Positions 50,783 to 59,378 of a stretch of 64,000 nucleotides of DNA are shown here, piece by piece (within the stretch, counting starts at the first letter, position 1; each line of letters begins with the position of its first letter). Location of the stretch: the NCBI RefSeq assembly GCF_040548735.1, contig NZ_JBEPSD010000003.1:62001-126000 (forward strand), given 5' to 3'. Under the pieces are notes generated by a model, which was not told the origin of the DNA, searched no databases, and was given only the letters and a program-made list of their open reading frames with translations. A program made the translations under genes and the position numbers. The stretch is from Rhodanobacter soli. Lineage in GTDB: Bacteria; Pseudomonadota; Gammaproteobacteria; Xanthomonadales; Rhodanobacteraceae.

Positions 50783-52369
50783 GTGAACACTCCAGGCAAT
50801 CGCTGGTTCGCCCCCGGCGACCTCAACGGCTTCCTCGGCCTGGTGGTGGACAACCTGTCCATCATGGGCTTCCTCGCCGCGGCGCTGATTGGCCTGTTCG
50901 GCTTTCCCGCGGACATCGTGTTCCTGCGCATGTTTCCGGGCACCGCGCTGGGCGTGCTGCTGGGCAACCTCGCCTATACCGTGATGGCGCGCCGGCTGGC
51001 GCGGCGCCGCGCCAGCGACAACGTCACCGCGATGCCGCTGGGGCTGGATGCGCCGACCAGCATCGGCATGGCTTTGCTGGTGCTCGGCCCGGCCTTCCTC
51101 GGCTTCAGGCAGGGTGGCATGGACGAACACGCCGCGGCGATCGCCACCTGGCAGCTGGGCATGGCCTCGCTGGTAGTGATGGGCGTGCTGAAGTTCGTGC
51201 TGTCGTTCTTCGGCGCGATGGTGCAGCGGCGCGTGCCGCGAGCCGGCCTGCTCGGTTCGATCGCCGGCATCGCGCTGGTGCTGATGGGCTTCCTGCCGCT
51301 GGTGGAGATCCTCAAGCTGCCGGTGGTGGGCTTTGCCGGTCTCGGCGTGGTGCTGTACGCGCTGGTGGCGCACGCGCGGATGCCGTTCGGCCTGCCCGGC
51401 GTGCTGGTGGCGTTCGTGCTCGGCGCACTGCTGTATTACGGGCTTGGCCCGCTGGGCTGGCTGGGTGCCGGCTACCACGCGCCGGCGGCGTGGCAATGGC
51501 GTTTCGCGCTGCCGTGGCCGACCCTGCAGTGGGTGGACGGGCTTGCGTACATCGTGCCGTACCTGCCGCTGATCCTGCCGTTCGGCCTGCTGATGGTGGT
51601 GGGCGGGATCAACGTCACCGAAAGCGCGCGCGCCGCCGGCGACGATTATTCCACCCGCGACATCCTGCTGGTCGAGGCGTTGGCGACGCTGGCGGCCGGC
51701 TTCTGCGGCGGCGTGGCGCAGACCACGCCGTACATCGGCCAGCCGTCGTACAAGGCGATGGGCGCACGCAGCGGCTACACCCTGCTCACCGGCATCGTGA
51801 TCGGGCTGGGCGGCGTGTTCGGTTATCTGTCGAACCTGGTCGAGCTGGTGCCGCTGCCGGTGCTGGCGCCGATCCTGGTGTTCGTGGCGATCGGCATCAC
51901 CGTGCAGGCGTTCGAGGCGACGCCGATGCGCTACGCGGCCGCGGTGGTGTTCAGCTTCTTTCCGGCGATCGCGCGGATGCTCACGATCAAGCTGAGCGAC
52001 CCGGCCTACGTCTCGCCCGAACACTTCGCCCAGTTGTTCAACGACGGCACGCACGGCATCTCCGAGCTGGCGGTGATCACCGTGCTGGGCAACGGCTTCA
52101 TCATCACCTCGATGGTCTGGGCCAGCTTCGTGGTGGCGCTGATCGACCGGCGCCCGCTGCGCGCCGCGCTGATCCTGCTGCTCGGCGGGGCGTTGAGCCT
52201 GTTCGGCGTGATCCACTCGGTCGAGCTGTCCGGCGGCATCTACCTGCCGTGGCTGCTCGATGCGGCCTCGCGCGGCATCGTGTGGCAGTTCGCCGGGGCC
52301 TACGGGGTGCTGGCGATCGTGCTGGTGCTGCTGTCGCTGGTCGGCCGCGAGCGGGCGGCCGTTCGCTGA
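50783..52369 (+). CDS. Xanthine/uracil-permease-like transporter
   Basis: Integral membrane permease of 528 residues with twelve or so helices. The N-terminal FLGLVVDNLSIMGFLAAALIGLFGFPADIVFLRMFPGTALGVLLG and TAMPLGLDAPTSIGMALLVLGPAFLGF, plus AQTTPYIGQPSYKAMGARSGYT, recall nucleobase-permease (NCS2/AzgA-like) proteins. It lacks features that would separate purine from pyrimidine transport, and no purine-salvage gene is adjacent. The start is a GTG at 50783 following CAGG. A perfect 11-bp hairpin lies just beyond its stop, in the space shared with a convergent gene. Confidence 0.72.
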   Translation: MNTPGNRWFAPGDLNGFLGLVVDNLSIMGFLAAALIGLFGFPADIVFLRMFPGTALGVLLGNLAYTVMARRLARRRASDNVTAMPLGLDAPTSIGMALLVLGPAFLGFRQGGMDEHAAAIATWQLGMASLVVMGVLKFVLSFFGAMVQRRVPRAGLLGSIAGIALVLMGFLPLVEILKLPVVGFAGLGVVLYALVAHARMPFGLPGVLVAFVLGALLYYGLGPLGWLGAGYHAPAAWQWRFALPWPTLQWVDGLAYIVPYLPLILPFGLLMVVGGINVTESARAAGDDYSTRDILLVEALATLAAGFCGGVAQTTPYIGQPSYKAMGARSGYTLLTGIVIGLGGVFGYLSNLVELVPLPVLAPILVFVAIGITVQAFEATPMRYAAAVVFSFFPAIARMLTIKLSDPAYVSPEHFAQLFNDGTHGISELAVITVLGNGFIITSMVWASFVVALIDRRPLRAALILLLGGALSLFGVIHSVELSGGIYLPWLLDAASRGIVWQFAGAYGVLAIVLVLLSLVGRERAAVR

Positions 52370-52375
52370 AAACAA

Positions 52376-52402
52376 GAACGCGCGGCTCGTCGCCGCGCGT
52401 TC
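52376..52402 (-). terminator. Terminator between convergent transporter genes
   Basis: An 11-bp perfect stem, GAACGCGCGGC (52376-52386) with GCCGCGCGTTC (52392-52402), loop TCGTC. On the minus strand it is followed by TTGTTTTC, so it mainly serves the APC transporter transcript. Confidence 0.75.
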
Positions 52403-52423
52403 GGGTCGAACGGATGGCCGGGC

Positions 52424-54088
52424 TCAGTGCCCGGTGATGCGCTCCGCGGTCGCTTCATCCGGCGGTACCAGCGGCGCGTTCGGATCGATCTTCGCCTCCA
52501 GTTCCGCCGCTTCCACCGACGGCGTGCGCCAGCCGGACTTCACGCCCCACAGGTAGAACACCAGGCCGATCACGGCGACCACGGCCAGGTCCACGCCGTA
52601 CGACAGGTAACCCTTGCCGCCGAAGATGGTGCTGCCGGCCCAGGAGACCAGGGCCAGCGTGGGCAGGTAGAACACCAGCCACCAGGCACCCTTCATCTGC
52701 CGCCCGAAATCGTGCCAGCCGGCCTTGGCCTGGTAGTAGAAGTAGACCGGCAACGCGACCACCATCAGCAGGATGATTTCGCCGGTCAGCGGCCACTTCG
52801 CCCAGTACAGCAATTCGGTGGACATGATGAAGGCGATCCCGGCCAGCACCGACAGGCCGCTCAGCCGGAGCGGACGGTGCAGCCCCGGTGCGGTGCGCCG
52901 CAGCGTCATCACGCTGACCGGGCCGGTGAGATAGGAGATGATCGTGGCGACCGAGATCACCGCGGCCAGCGAACCCCAGCCGCGGAAGAAGAACAGGAAC
53001 ATGAACGACACCGCCAGGTTCACCCACATCGCCGGGCGCGGGATGCCCCACTTCGGGTGCACGCGGCCGAGGATCTTCGGCAGCGTGCCGTTGCGCTCCA
53101 TGCCGTAGAGCATCCGCGCGGTGGTGGCGGTATAGGTCATGCCGGTGCCGCTGGGGCTGATCACCGCATCGATGAACAGCAGCGTGGCCAGCCACTGCAG
53201 ACCCAGGATGATCGCCAGGTCGGCGAACGGCGAGCTGAAGTCGATTCCGTGCCAGCCGACGTTGGCCAGCATTTCCCGCGGCACCGCGCCAATGAACGCC
53301 ACCTGCAGCAGCACGTAGACCACCGTGGCCAGCAAGATCGAGCAGACGATCGCGAACGGGATGCTCTTGCCCGGGTTGCGCGCTTCGCCGGCCAGGTTCA
53401 CCGGGCTCTGGAATCCGTTGAAGCTGAACACGATGCCGGCGATCGCCACGGCGGTGAGGATCGAGGGGAAGTCGGTCTTGTGCAGTTCACCGTGGATGCC
53501 GACGCTGAAATTCTCGGCATGGAAACCGCTGGCGATCAGCAGCACCGCGGTGAGCGCGGGGATCACCAGCTTGAACAGGGTGATCGCGGTATTCGAGCGC
53601 GCGAACAGCTTCACGCTCCAGAAGTTGAACAGGAAATACATCACCACCAGCGCCGCGGCGATCAGCAGGCCGTTGGTGCTCAGCTCGCCGTGCCCGCCGG
53701 GCATCTGGTGATACAGGTCCTTCGCCCACTGCCACTTCCACGACGACATGTACTGCGCCGAGGCCTCGGCTTCCACCGAGATCACCGAGACGATCGCGAT
53801 CCAGTTCGCCCACGCCGCGATGAAACCGACCAGCGAGCCGTGCGAGTAATGACCGTAACGCACCATGCCGCCGGATTCGGGGAACATCGCCCCCAGTTCG
53901 GCATAGGTCAGCGCCACCGTCATGATGATCGCCGCGCCGATCACCCAGGCCCAGATGGCACCGGGACCGGCGATCTGCGCCGCGCGCCACGCGCCGAACA
54001 ACCAGCCGGAGCCGATGATGGAGCCCAGGCCCGTGAGCATCAGGGCGAACGGGCCGACGTCGCGGCGGATCTGGCTGGCTTGGGACAT
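52424..54088 (-). CDS. APC-family amino acid permease
   Basis: Amino acid/polyamine/organocation transporter of 554 residues with about twelve helices. The first helix contains MLTGLGSIIGSGWLFGA, the unwound APC substrate-binding segment, followed by GPGAIWAWVIGA. ALTYAELGAMFPESGGMVRY and FSFNGFQSPVNLAGEARNPGKSIP are typical APC motifs. The amino acid carried is unknown; serine is a reasonable guess because the gene follows L-serine deaminase on the same strand, 169 bp downstream. The ATG at 54088 is preceded by GGAG at ideal spacing; the open frame upstream to 54151 is not needed. Confidence 0.88.
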   Translation of the reverse strand: MSQASQIRRDVGPFALMLTGLGSIIGSGWLFGAWRAAQIAGPGAIWAWVIGAAIIMTVALTYAELGAMFPESGGMVRYGHYSHGSLVGFIAAWANWIAIVSVISVEAEASAQYMSSWKWQWAKDLYHQMPGGHGELSTNGLLIAAALVVMYFLFNFWSVKLFARSNTAITLFKLVIPALTAVLLIASGFHAENFSVGIHGELHKTDFPSILTAVAIAGIVFSFNGFQSPVNLAGEARNPGKSIPFAIVCSILLATVVYVLLQVAFIGAVPREMLANVGWHGIDFSSPFADLAIILGLQWLATLLFIDAVISPSGTGMTYTATTARMLYGMERNGTLPKILGRVHPKWGIPRPAMWVNLAVSFMFLFFFRGWGSLAAVISVATIISYLTGPVSVMTLRRTAPGLHRPLRLSGLSVLAGIAFIMSTELLYWAKWPLTGEIILLMVVALPVYFYYQAKAGWHDFGRQMKGAWWLVFYLPTLALVSWAGSTIFGGKGYLSYGVDLAVVAVIGLVFYLWGVKSGWRTPSVEAAELEAKIDPNAPLVPPDEATAERITGH

Positions 54089-54257
54089 GGAAGCTCCTGC
54101 GGAGGGCGTCGGATGCGCCAAAAAGAGGCTGATGGTTGCAGAACTGGCCACCCCGTGTCACCCCGCAGAGGTCATGCGTGGCGCTGGCGCCTCCGGATTT
54201 CCCCTCCGCTGCATGGAAGGAAGGGCGTGTTGCCGGAGGGCGAGGTCAGTTCGTGGG

Positions 54258-55640
54258 TCAGCACTCGATGACGTTGACCGCGAGGCCGCCGCGCGAGGTT
54301 TCCTTGTACTTGTCCTTCATGTCGCGGCCGGTGTCGCGCATGGTCTTGATCACCTTGTCGAGGCTGACGCGGTGCTTGCCGTCGCTCTTCAATGCCATGC
54401 GGCTGGCGTTGATGGCCTTGACCGAACCCATCGCGTTGCGCTCGATGCAGGGGATCTGCACCAGGCCGCCGATGGGGTCGCAGGTGAGGCCGAGGTTATG
54501 TTCCATGCCGATCTCGGCGGCGTTCTCGACCTGCATCACGTTGCCGCCGAGCGCGGCGGTGAGGCCGCCGGCGGCCATCGAGCAGGCCACGCCGACTTCG
54601 CCCTGGCAGCCCACTTCGGCGCCGGAGATCGAGGCGTTTTCCTTGTACAGGATGCCGATCGCGGCGGCGGTGAGCAGGTATTCGATGATGCCGTCGTCGT
54701 CTGCCTTGGGACAGAAGCGCAGGTAGTAGTGGCCGACCGCGGGCACGATGCCGGCGGCGCCGTTGGTGGGCGCGGTGACCACGCGGCCGCCGGCGGCGTT
54801 TTCCTCGTTCACCGCCAGCGCATAGAGGTTCACCCAGTCGAGGATGGTCAGCGGATCGCGCAGCGCGGCTTCCGGCGCGTTGCGCAATTCCTCGGCCATC
54901 GCCGGCGCGCGACGGGTGACCTTCAGGCCGCCGGGCAGCACGCCGGGCGAACGCAGGCCGCGGTTGACGCAGTCCTGCATCGCCTTCCAGATGGTCAGCA
55001 GGCCGGCGCGGGTCTCCGCCTCGGGGCGCCACACGCTCTCGTTCGCCATCATCAGCTGGGCGATGGTCAGCTTGTGCTGCTTGCACAGCGCCAGCATCTC
55101 GTCGCCGCTGCTGAACGGGTAGGGCTGGGCAGTGGTGTCGGCGACGATGCGGTCCTCGGCGGCCTCGTCGGTGTTGACCACGAAGCCGCCGCCGACCGAG
55201 TAGTAGTCGCGGCTGGCCAGCTCGTTGCCGTCGGCGTCGTAGGCGGAAAAGCGCATGCCGTTGGTGTGGAACGGCAGCTTCTGGCGCTTGTTGAAGACCA
55301 GGTCGGCTTTTTCGTCGAAGGCGATCTCGTGCCTGCCCAGCAGGCGGATGCGACCCGTGCCGCGGATGCGTTCGAGCGTGGCGGGGATCTGGTCGGGATC
55401 GACCGTATCCGGGTGCTGGCCCTCGAAGCCGAGCAGCACGGCCTTGTCGGTACCGTGGCCGCGGCCGGTCATCGCCAGCGAGCCGTACAACTCGGCGCGC
55501 ACGCGGGCGATGCGGTCCAGCACGCCTTTCTCCTCCAGCCAGTGTTCGGCGAAACGCGCGGCGGCGCGCATCGGCCCCACCGTGTGTGACGACGAAGGTC
55601 CGATGCCGATCTTGAACAGGTCGAATACGCTGACGGCCAT
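54258..55640 (-). CDS. sdaA: L-serine ammonia-lyase (iron-sulfur, single chain)
   Basis: 4Fe-4S enzyme that deaminates L-serine to pyruvate and ammonia. At 460 residues it matches E. coli SdaA/SdaB. Landmarks: [17 protein letters not shown] at the N-terminus, [45 protein letters not shown] and [21 protein letters not shown], which supply the candidate cluster Cys residues. Feeds serine carbon into pyruvate, consistent with a nearby amino-acid permease. The ATG at 55640 directly precedes the conserved SVFDLFKIG. Divergent from a small glutaredoxin-like gene. Confidence 0.95.
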   Translation of the reverse strand: MAVSVFDLFKIGIGPSSSHTVGPMRAAARFAEHWLEEKGVLDRIARVRAELYGSLAMTGRGHGTDKAVLLGFEGQHPDTVDPDQIPATLERIRGTGRIRLLGRHEIAFDEKADLVFNKRQKLPFHTNGMRFSAYDADGNELASRDYYSVGGGFVVNTDEAAEDRIVADTTAQPYPFSSGDEMLALCKQHKLTIAQLMMANESVWRPEAETRAGLLTIWKAMQDCVNRGLRSPGVLPGGLKVTRRAPAMAEELRNAPEAALRDPLTILDWVNLYALAVNEENAAGGRVVTAPTNGAAGIVPAVGHYYLRFCPKADDDGIIEYLLTAAAIGILYKENASISGAEVGCQGEVGVACSMAAGGLTAALGGNVMQVENAAEIGMEHNLGLTCDPIGGLVQIPCIERNAMGSVKAINASRMALKSDGKHRVSLDKVIKTMRDTGRDMKDKYKETSRGGLAVNVIEC

Positions 55641-55717
55641 GGCTGCACTGCTGGGGAGGGGGATGAACCGGCTATTCTACGCGGCACCCTTGTCTTTGGC
55701 AGTCCATTCGCAAACGC

Positions 55718-55948
55718 ATGTCCGACCTGATCCTGTACCAGCGCGACTACTGCCACCTGTGCGACCTCGCGCTGGCCGTGTTGGCCGAGGCGCATTCGCC
55801 GGATTTCGACAGCGTGTGGGTGGATGACAGCGCTGCGCTGGAACAGCTTTACGGTACCCGCGTGCCGGTATTGCGTGATGGACGGGACGGGCGTGAACTG
55901 GATTGGCCGTTCGATGCGGCCGCGGTGCGCGCATTTCTGGCGAAGTGA
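55718..55948 (+). CDS. Small glutaredoxin-like protein
   Basis: A 76-residue thioredoxin-fold protein of the DUF836/glutaredoxin-like family. YQRDYCHLCDLA (about residues 7-18) holds the CxxC redox pair; GTRVPVLRDGRDGRELDWPFD contains the cis-Pro loop. Family members are presumed thiol-disulfide exchangers; the partner is unknown. It is divergent from L-serine deaminase, whose iron-sulfur cluster is redox-sensitive, but a functional link is speculation. No clear Shine-Dalgarno sequence precedes the ATG at 55718. Confidence 0.85.
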   Translation: MSDLILYQRDYCHLCDLALAVLAEAHSPDFDSVWVDDSAALEQLYGTRVPVLRDGRDGRELDWPFDAAAVRAFLAK

Positions 55949-55949
55949 A

Positions 55950-56060
55950 CTCCCTCCACTGCAAAGCAGGGGAGGGTTGGGGTGGGGTTCGCTCTTGATC
56001 TTGATCCAAAGTCAGGAGCTTTACCCCCTCCTGACCTCCCTCTGCCAGCAGGGGGAGGAA
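55950..56060. repeat. Facing pair of palindromic repeat elements
   Basis: In this gap, CTCCCTCCACTGC...GCAGGGGAGGG (about 55950-55977, followed by TTGGGGTGGGGT) and CCCCTCCTGACCTCCCTCTGC...GCAGGGGGAGG (about 56024-56058) are arranged head to head and could form a larger stem. They share the GCAGGGGAGG arm with the elements at 45161 and 59332. Confidence 0.6.
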
Positions 56061-56067
56061 CATGGGG

Positions 56068-57477
56068 CTATGCGCGGCGCGCTTTCAGCCGCTTGAGGAT
56101 TTCCTCGCGCGCCTCGCGCAGGATCGAGTCGCGGTCCAGGTTGGCGACGATGTTGGCGACGGCGCGTTTGGCGCCGGCTTCGCCCCAGGATTTGCCGGCG
56201 ATCAGGTAGCGTTCGGCGGCGCGGCCGATCAGCACGGTGGCGTACCAGCCCAGCGCGCCTTGCGCCGCGGCGGTGACCACGACAGACAGGCCGGCGCTCA
56301 TGCCCTTCAGTGCGGAAGCGACCAGCTGCATGCCCCAGATCGCGCCCATCAGCGCGGCCAGCTGCGCCGAGATCACCGCCACCAGCCGGCCGGATTCGGC
56401 GCGGGTCAGCGGCAGGCCGTAGACGCGCGACAGCTGCACCACCATCGCCGCGTCCAGCCCGGCGGCGGCGAGCAGGTCGGCCACCGGGATCGGGTTCAGC
56501 GCCACCGCCACGCCCTTGGCGAGACAGTACTGGCGGATCAGTTTCGCGGCCACGGCCTGGCGCGTCTGCGCGATGCGTGTGCTGACCTGATCGGTGAGCC
56601 GGCCGGCATATAACCCGGCGTTGATCGCTGACAGCGTCTTGCCTTCGCGCGCGGCGATCGCCAGCAGGCGTTCGCGCAAGGCGGCGACGTCGGGAAGGCG
56701 CGCTTGCTCGCGAACCTGTTCGTGCCCGCGCGCGTCGACCTCGACCACGCGCTGCGCGGCCGGATGCGCCGCCACCGCAAGCACGTCTTCCGCACGCACC
56801 AGGCCGGCCACGCGCAGGCGCAAATGCTGCAGCAGGCTGTCCAGTTCGTCGCGGCCGTAGCGGTCGGCCTTGTTCAGCGCCAGCAGCAGCGGGCGCTGGG
56901 TGGCGGCGAGCGTCTTCAGCGCATCGAGTTCCTCGCGGGTGAGGTCGCCGTCGCAGACGAACACCACCAGGTCGCTGACCTCGGCCACCTCGAACGCCAG
57001 GCGTTCGCGCGCCTCGCCATCGAGTTCGTTGATGCCAGGCGTGTCGATCAGCACCAGGCCATCGTGCTGTGCCTCGTCCAGCATCGCGTGTTCGGCGTCG
57101 GTGGTGGTGCCGTGCAGGACGCCCACCGTGAACGCCTCGCGGCCCAGCAGGGCATTGCCCAGCGCGGACTTGCCGGCGGAGACGCGGCCGAACACGGCGA
57201 CATGCAATTCGCCGCGCTCGAGCTTGTCCAGCATGGCCTCGATGCGCGCGAAGTCGCCGGCCAGCTCGCTGCGCACCGCGGCCGGGATGGTCGGGTCGTC
57301 CAGCAGCGCGCGCAGGCTGTCGGCCACCCGCGTCGAGCCGGCGGTGTCGCGAAGCGGCGGCGTGACCGTGCGGCCGGTCGGATCAGGCCTGATCCCGTCG
57401 GGCTTGATCCCGCCGGGCCTGATCATGTCGGGCTTGATCCAGCCGCGCAGGCGCTGCCACAACGTGTCGCTCGCCAT
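56068..57477 (-). CDS. Membrane-associated GTPase with DUF697 domain
   Basis: A 469-residue protein with an Era-like G domain and a C-terminal DUF697-type membrane region. The GTPase motifs are GRVSAGKSALGNAL (G1, about residue 97), DTPGINELDG (G3) and NKADRYGRDE (G4). After the G domain, a stretch with SAINAGLYAGRLTDQVSTRIAQTRQ leads to hydrophobic segments (about 340-430) including AAMVVQLSRVYGLPL and SVVVTAAAQGALGWYATVLIGRAAERYLIAGKSWG. Residues about 13-32 are four pentapeptide repeats of the form (W/M/G)I(K/R)P(D/G). Role unknown. It lies 10 bp downstream of yceI and probably belongs to the yceI-cytochrome b561-yceI operon. Confidence 0.85.
   Translation of the reverse strand: MASDTLWQRLRGWIKPDMIRPGGIKPDGIRPDPTGRTVTPPLRDTAGSTRVADSLRALLDDPTIPAAVRSELAGDFARIEAMLDKLERGELHVAVFGRVSAGKSALGNALLGREAFTVGVLHGTTTDAEHAMLDEAQHDGLVLIDTPGINELDGEARERLAFEVAEVSDLVVFVCDGDLTREELDALKTLAATQRPLLLALNKADRYGRDELDSLLQHLRLRVAGLVRAEDVLAVAAHPAAQRVVEVDARGHEQVREQARLPDVAALRERLLAIAAREGKTLSAINAGLYAGRLTDQVSTRIAQTRQAVAAKLIRQYCLAKGVAVALNPIPVADLLAAAGLDAAMVVQLSRVYGLPLTRAESGRLVAVISAQLAALMGAIWGMQLVASALKGMSAGLSVVVTAAAQGALGWYATVLIGRAAERYLIAGKSWGEAGAKRAVANIVANLDRDSILREAREEILKRLKARRA
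57388..57447. repeat. 15-bp tandem repeat inside the GTPase gene, four copies
   Basis: Four contiguous 15-bp units beginning CCTGATCCCGTCGGG (57388), CTTGATCCCGCCGGG (57403), CCTGATCATGTCGGG (57418) and CTTGATCCAGCCGCG (57433). They encode the pentapeptide repeats near the GTPase N-terminus; a length change of one unit keeps the frame. Confidence 0.85.
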
Positions 57478-57487
57478 CGCGGCGGCG

Positions 57488-58036
57488 TTACTTCGGTGCC
57501 AATTGCAGGTGCGCGATGACCTTCACGTCGCCGCCGATCACCGAGGTATCGGCGTAATCGCCCGTGCCCACGCCGAAGTCCAGCCGCTTCACCGTGCCGG
57601 CCACGTCCAGCGTGGCGCCACCGGCCTGCGGCTTGAACGTCACCTCGAGGCTCACCGGTTTGGTCACGCCGCGCAGGGTGAGCGTGCCGTCGGCGATCAC
57701 CTTGCCGCCGCTCTGGCGGAAGCCGGTGGTGACGAAGTGCGCCTTCGGGAATTTCGCCGTGTCGAAGAAATCCGGGCCGGGCAGGGCGCCGTCGCGGTCG
57801 GCGTCGCCGGTCTTCACGCTGGCCAGGGTCACTTCCACGTCGAACTTCGAGCTGGCGAGGTTCGCCGGGTCGTAGCTGATCGCCGCGGTCCACTGGCCGA
57901 ACTGGCCATTGAACGATTCGCCCTGGAAGGTGTTGCTGAAACCGAGCGTGCTGCCCGCCGGCTGCACGGTGTAATCGGCGGCCGCCGCGGCGCAGGGCAG
58001 GGCGAGCGACAGCAGCAGGATGGCAAGGCGTTTCAT
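57488..58036 (-). CDS. YceI-family periplasmic protein
   Basis: A 182-residue YceI/lipocalin-like protein with a Sec signal peptide (about residues 1-20, ending AAAA). Landmarks: VQPAGSTLGFSNTFQGESFNGQFG, GPDFFDTAKFPKAHFVTTGFRQ and DGTLTLRGVTKPVSLEVTF. The family barrel can bind polyisoprenoid-type lipids such as quinone precursors. The stop codon of the upstream cytochrome b561 gene overlaps this ATG (ATGA at 58033-58036), so the two are co-translated. It lies downstream of a second YceI gene in the same run, suggesting a duplicated function in this unit. Confidence 0.93.
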   Translation of the reverse strand: MKRLAILLLSLALPCAAAAADYTVQPAGSTLGFSNTFQGESFNGQFGQWTAAISYDPANLASSKFDVEVTLASVKTGDADRDGALPGPDFFDTAKFPKAHFVTTGFRQSGGKVIADGTLTLRGVTKPVSLEVTFKPQAGGATLDVAGTVKRLDFGVGTGDYADTSVIGGDVKVIAHLQLAPK

Positions 58037-58614
58037 GGTCGATCTCCTTCGGAGGGGGAGCGTGCGCGCAGGCGGCCGAACGGCAGCATCCGGCGCAGCA
58101 CGTTGTCATTGTCGAACACGTGGTGCTTCAGCGCGCCGCCGACATGCGCCACCAGCACCAGCAGCAGGAACCAGAACAGGTACTCGTGCACGCCGTGCGC
58201 AAAATCGCGCAGCTCGTCGTTTTTCGCCACCAGCGCCGGCAGGTTGAACTGCTTGAACCACTGCAGCGGCTTGCCGGTGACCGAGTTGAACCACCAGCCG
58301 CTGAGCGGCAGCAGCACGATCAGCACGTACAACACGCCATGCGTCGCCTGCGCGGCGAGCCGCTGCCAGCGCGGCATGGGCTCGTCGGGCGGACGACGGT
58401 CGGCCCAGCGCCATGCGATGCGCAGCAGCACCAGCGCCAGCACGGTCAGGCCGATCGACTTGTGCAGGGCGAGCCAGTTGATCTTCTGCATCGGCGAATG
58501 CGCCAGATCCATCAGCAAGCCGAACAGGCCGTTGCCGAGGATGCCCAGCGCGATGACCCAGTGGAAGAACTTGGCGACCGAACCCCACTGGCGGTCGTTG
58601 CTGCGCAGACTCAT
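58033..58614 (-). CDS. Cytochrome b561
   Basis: Membrane b-type cytochrome of 193 residues with four helices, of the prokaryotic b561 family that oxidises quinol or passes electrons across the inner membrane. Haem-ligand His candidates are in VAKFFHWVIA, LALHKSIGL, ATHGVLYV and FAHGVHEYLFWF/LVAHVGGALKHH; the WFHWxxA-type beginning is the family signature. It overlaps both neighbours by ATGA: upstream with one YceI gene and downstream with another. The yceI-cytochrome b561 pairing is also seen in E. coli (yceI with yceJ). The frame extends far upstream; the ATG at 58614 begins the conserved N-terminus. Confidence 0.93.
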   Translation of the reverse strand: MSLRSNDRQWGSVAKFFHWVIALGILGNGLFGLLMDLAHSPMQKINWLALHKSIGLTVLALVLLRIAWRWADRRPPDEPMPRWQRLAAQATHGVLYVLIVLLPLSGWWFNSVTGKPLQWFKQFNLPALVAKNDELRDFAHGVHEYLFWFLLLVLVAHVGGALKHHVFDNDNVLRRMLPFGRLRARSPSEGDRP

Positions 58615-59231
58615 GGTTGCTCCTTCGTGGATGGAACGGCGTGCTCGTCGCTGGTCGCCTCCAGTTCCAGCCACACGCTGACCTGAGCGCCGATCGAATT
58701 GGGGTTGGCGGTGATGCCGAAGCTGTTGCGGTCCAGGCTGGCGGTGGCCGAGAAGCCGGCCACCTTGTGCGGTTCGTAGATGGTCTTGGCGGCGCGGTTG
58801 AAGGTGAACGCCAGGTCCAGCGGACGGGTGACGCCGCGCAAGGTCAGCTGCCCGTGCAGGACGCCGTGCTGGTCGTCCTTGCGCTCCACGCTGGTGCTGC
58901 GGAAGTGCGCGTAACGGTGGTTCGCGCAGTCGAGCAGGGCCGGCTTGCACACGGCCTTGTTCCAGTCGGCGTCGCCCATGTCCAGGCTGGCCAGGTCGAT
59001 GTCCAGTTCGGTGGCCGCCGTGCTCCAGTCGTTCGGGTCGAAACGCAGCCAGCCGCGCGCGATGTGCAGCCGCCCGAACGGCCGCGAGTAGCCGTTGTGG
59101 CTGATGCTGAAGACGACCTGGCTGTGCACCGTGTCGTAGCGCCAGCCGTCCCCGGCGGCATACGCCGCCACCAGCGGCAGCAGGGTCGCCGCGAGACACC
59201 ACAGCCAGCGGGTTGAGCGCAGACGGAACAT
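58611..59231 (-). CDS. YceI-family periplasmic protein, upstream paralogue
   Basis: A 206-residue YceI-family protein with signal peptide (about residues 1-26, ending AYAAG). WRYDTVHSQVVFSISHNGYSRPFGRL, LDIDLASLDMGDADWNKAVCKPALLDCANHRYAHFRS and HGQLTLRGVTRPLDLAFTF carry the domain. Two Cys residues in VCKPALLDCAN are absent from the downstream paralogue and could form a disulfide. First gene of the unit yceI-cytochrome b561-yceI-GTPase. Its ATG at 59231 lies beyond the palindromic repeat, 147 bp downstream of ispB on the same strand. Confidence 0.9.
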   Translation of the reverse strand: MFRLRSTRWLWCLAATLLPLVAAYAAGDGWRYDTVHSQVVFSISHNGYSRPFGRLHIARGWLRFDPNDWSTAATELDIDLASLDMGDADWNKAVCKPALLDCANHRYAHFRSTSVERKDDQHGVLHGQLTLRGVTRPLDLAFTFNRAAKTIYEPHKVAGFSATASLDRNSFGITANPNSIGAQVSVWLELEATSDEHAVPSTKEQP

Positions 59232-59331
59232 GGGCGAAGTCTGGCCGATTGACGGCGAGGCTGCCAGCGCCGTTGGCTGAACGATGGGTTTCCGTGGGTG
59301 GGCCAATGCACGGCACGCATTTCACGTCCGG

Positions 59332-59365
59332 CTCCTCCCCTGCGCAGCAGGGGAGCGAGCAAGGC
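59332..59365. repeat. Dispersed palindromic repeat, copy 2
   Basis: CTCCTCCCCTGC and GCAGGGGAGCGAGC, followed by AAGGC, closely match the element at 45161-45194 over 34 bases, with only the centre and a few arm positions changed. It lies between ispB and the upstream yceI gene. Confidence 0.7.
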
Positions 59366-59378
59366 CGTCGCGGATGAT

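Noticed and set aside
50540-52375. 611-residue minus-strand open frame opposite the permease
   Set aside because: Composed of His/Gln/Arg-rich runs; the plus strand encodes a regular twelve-helix permease.
54089-54257. Possible inverted repeat GCCTCCGG / CCGGAGGG between sdaA and the amino-acid permease
   Set aside because: Arms are far apart and imperfect, with no U tract; not strong enough to call a terminator or operator.
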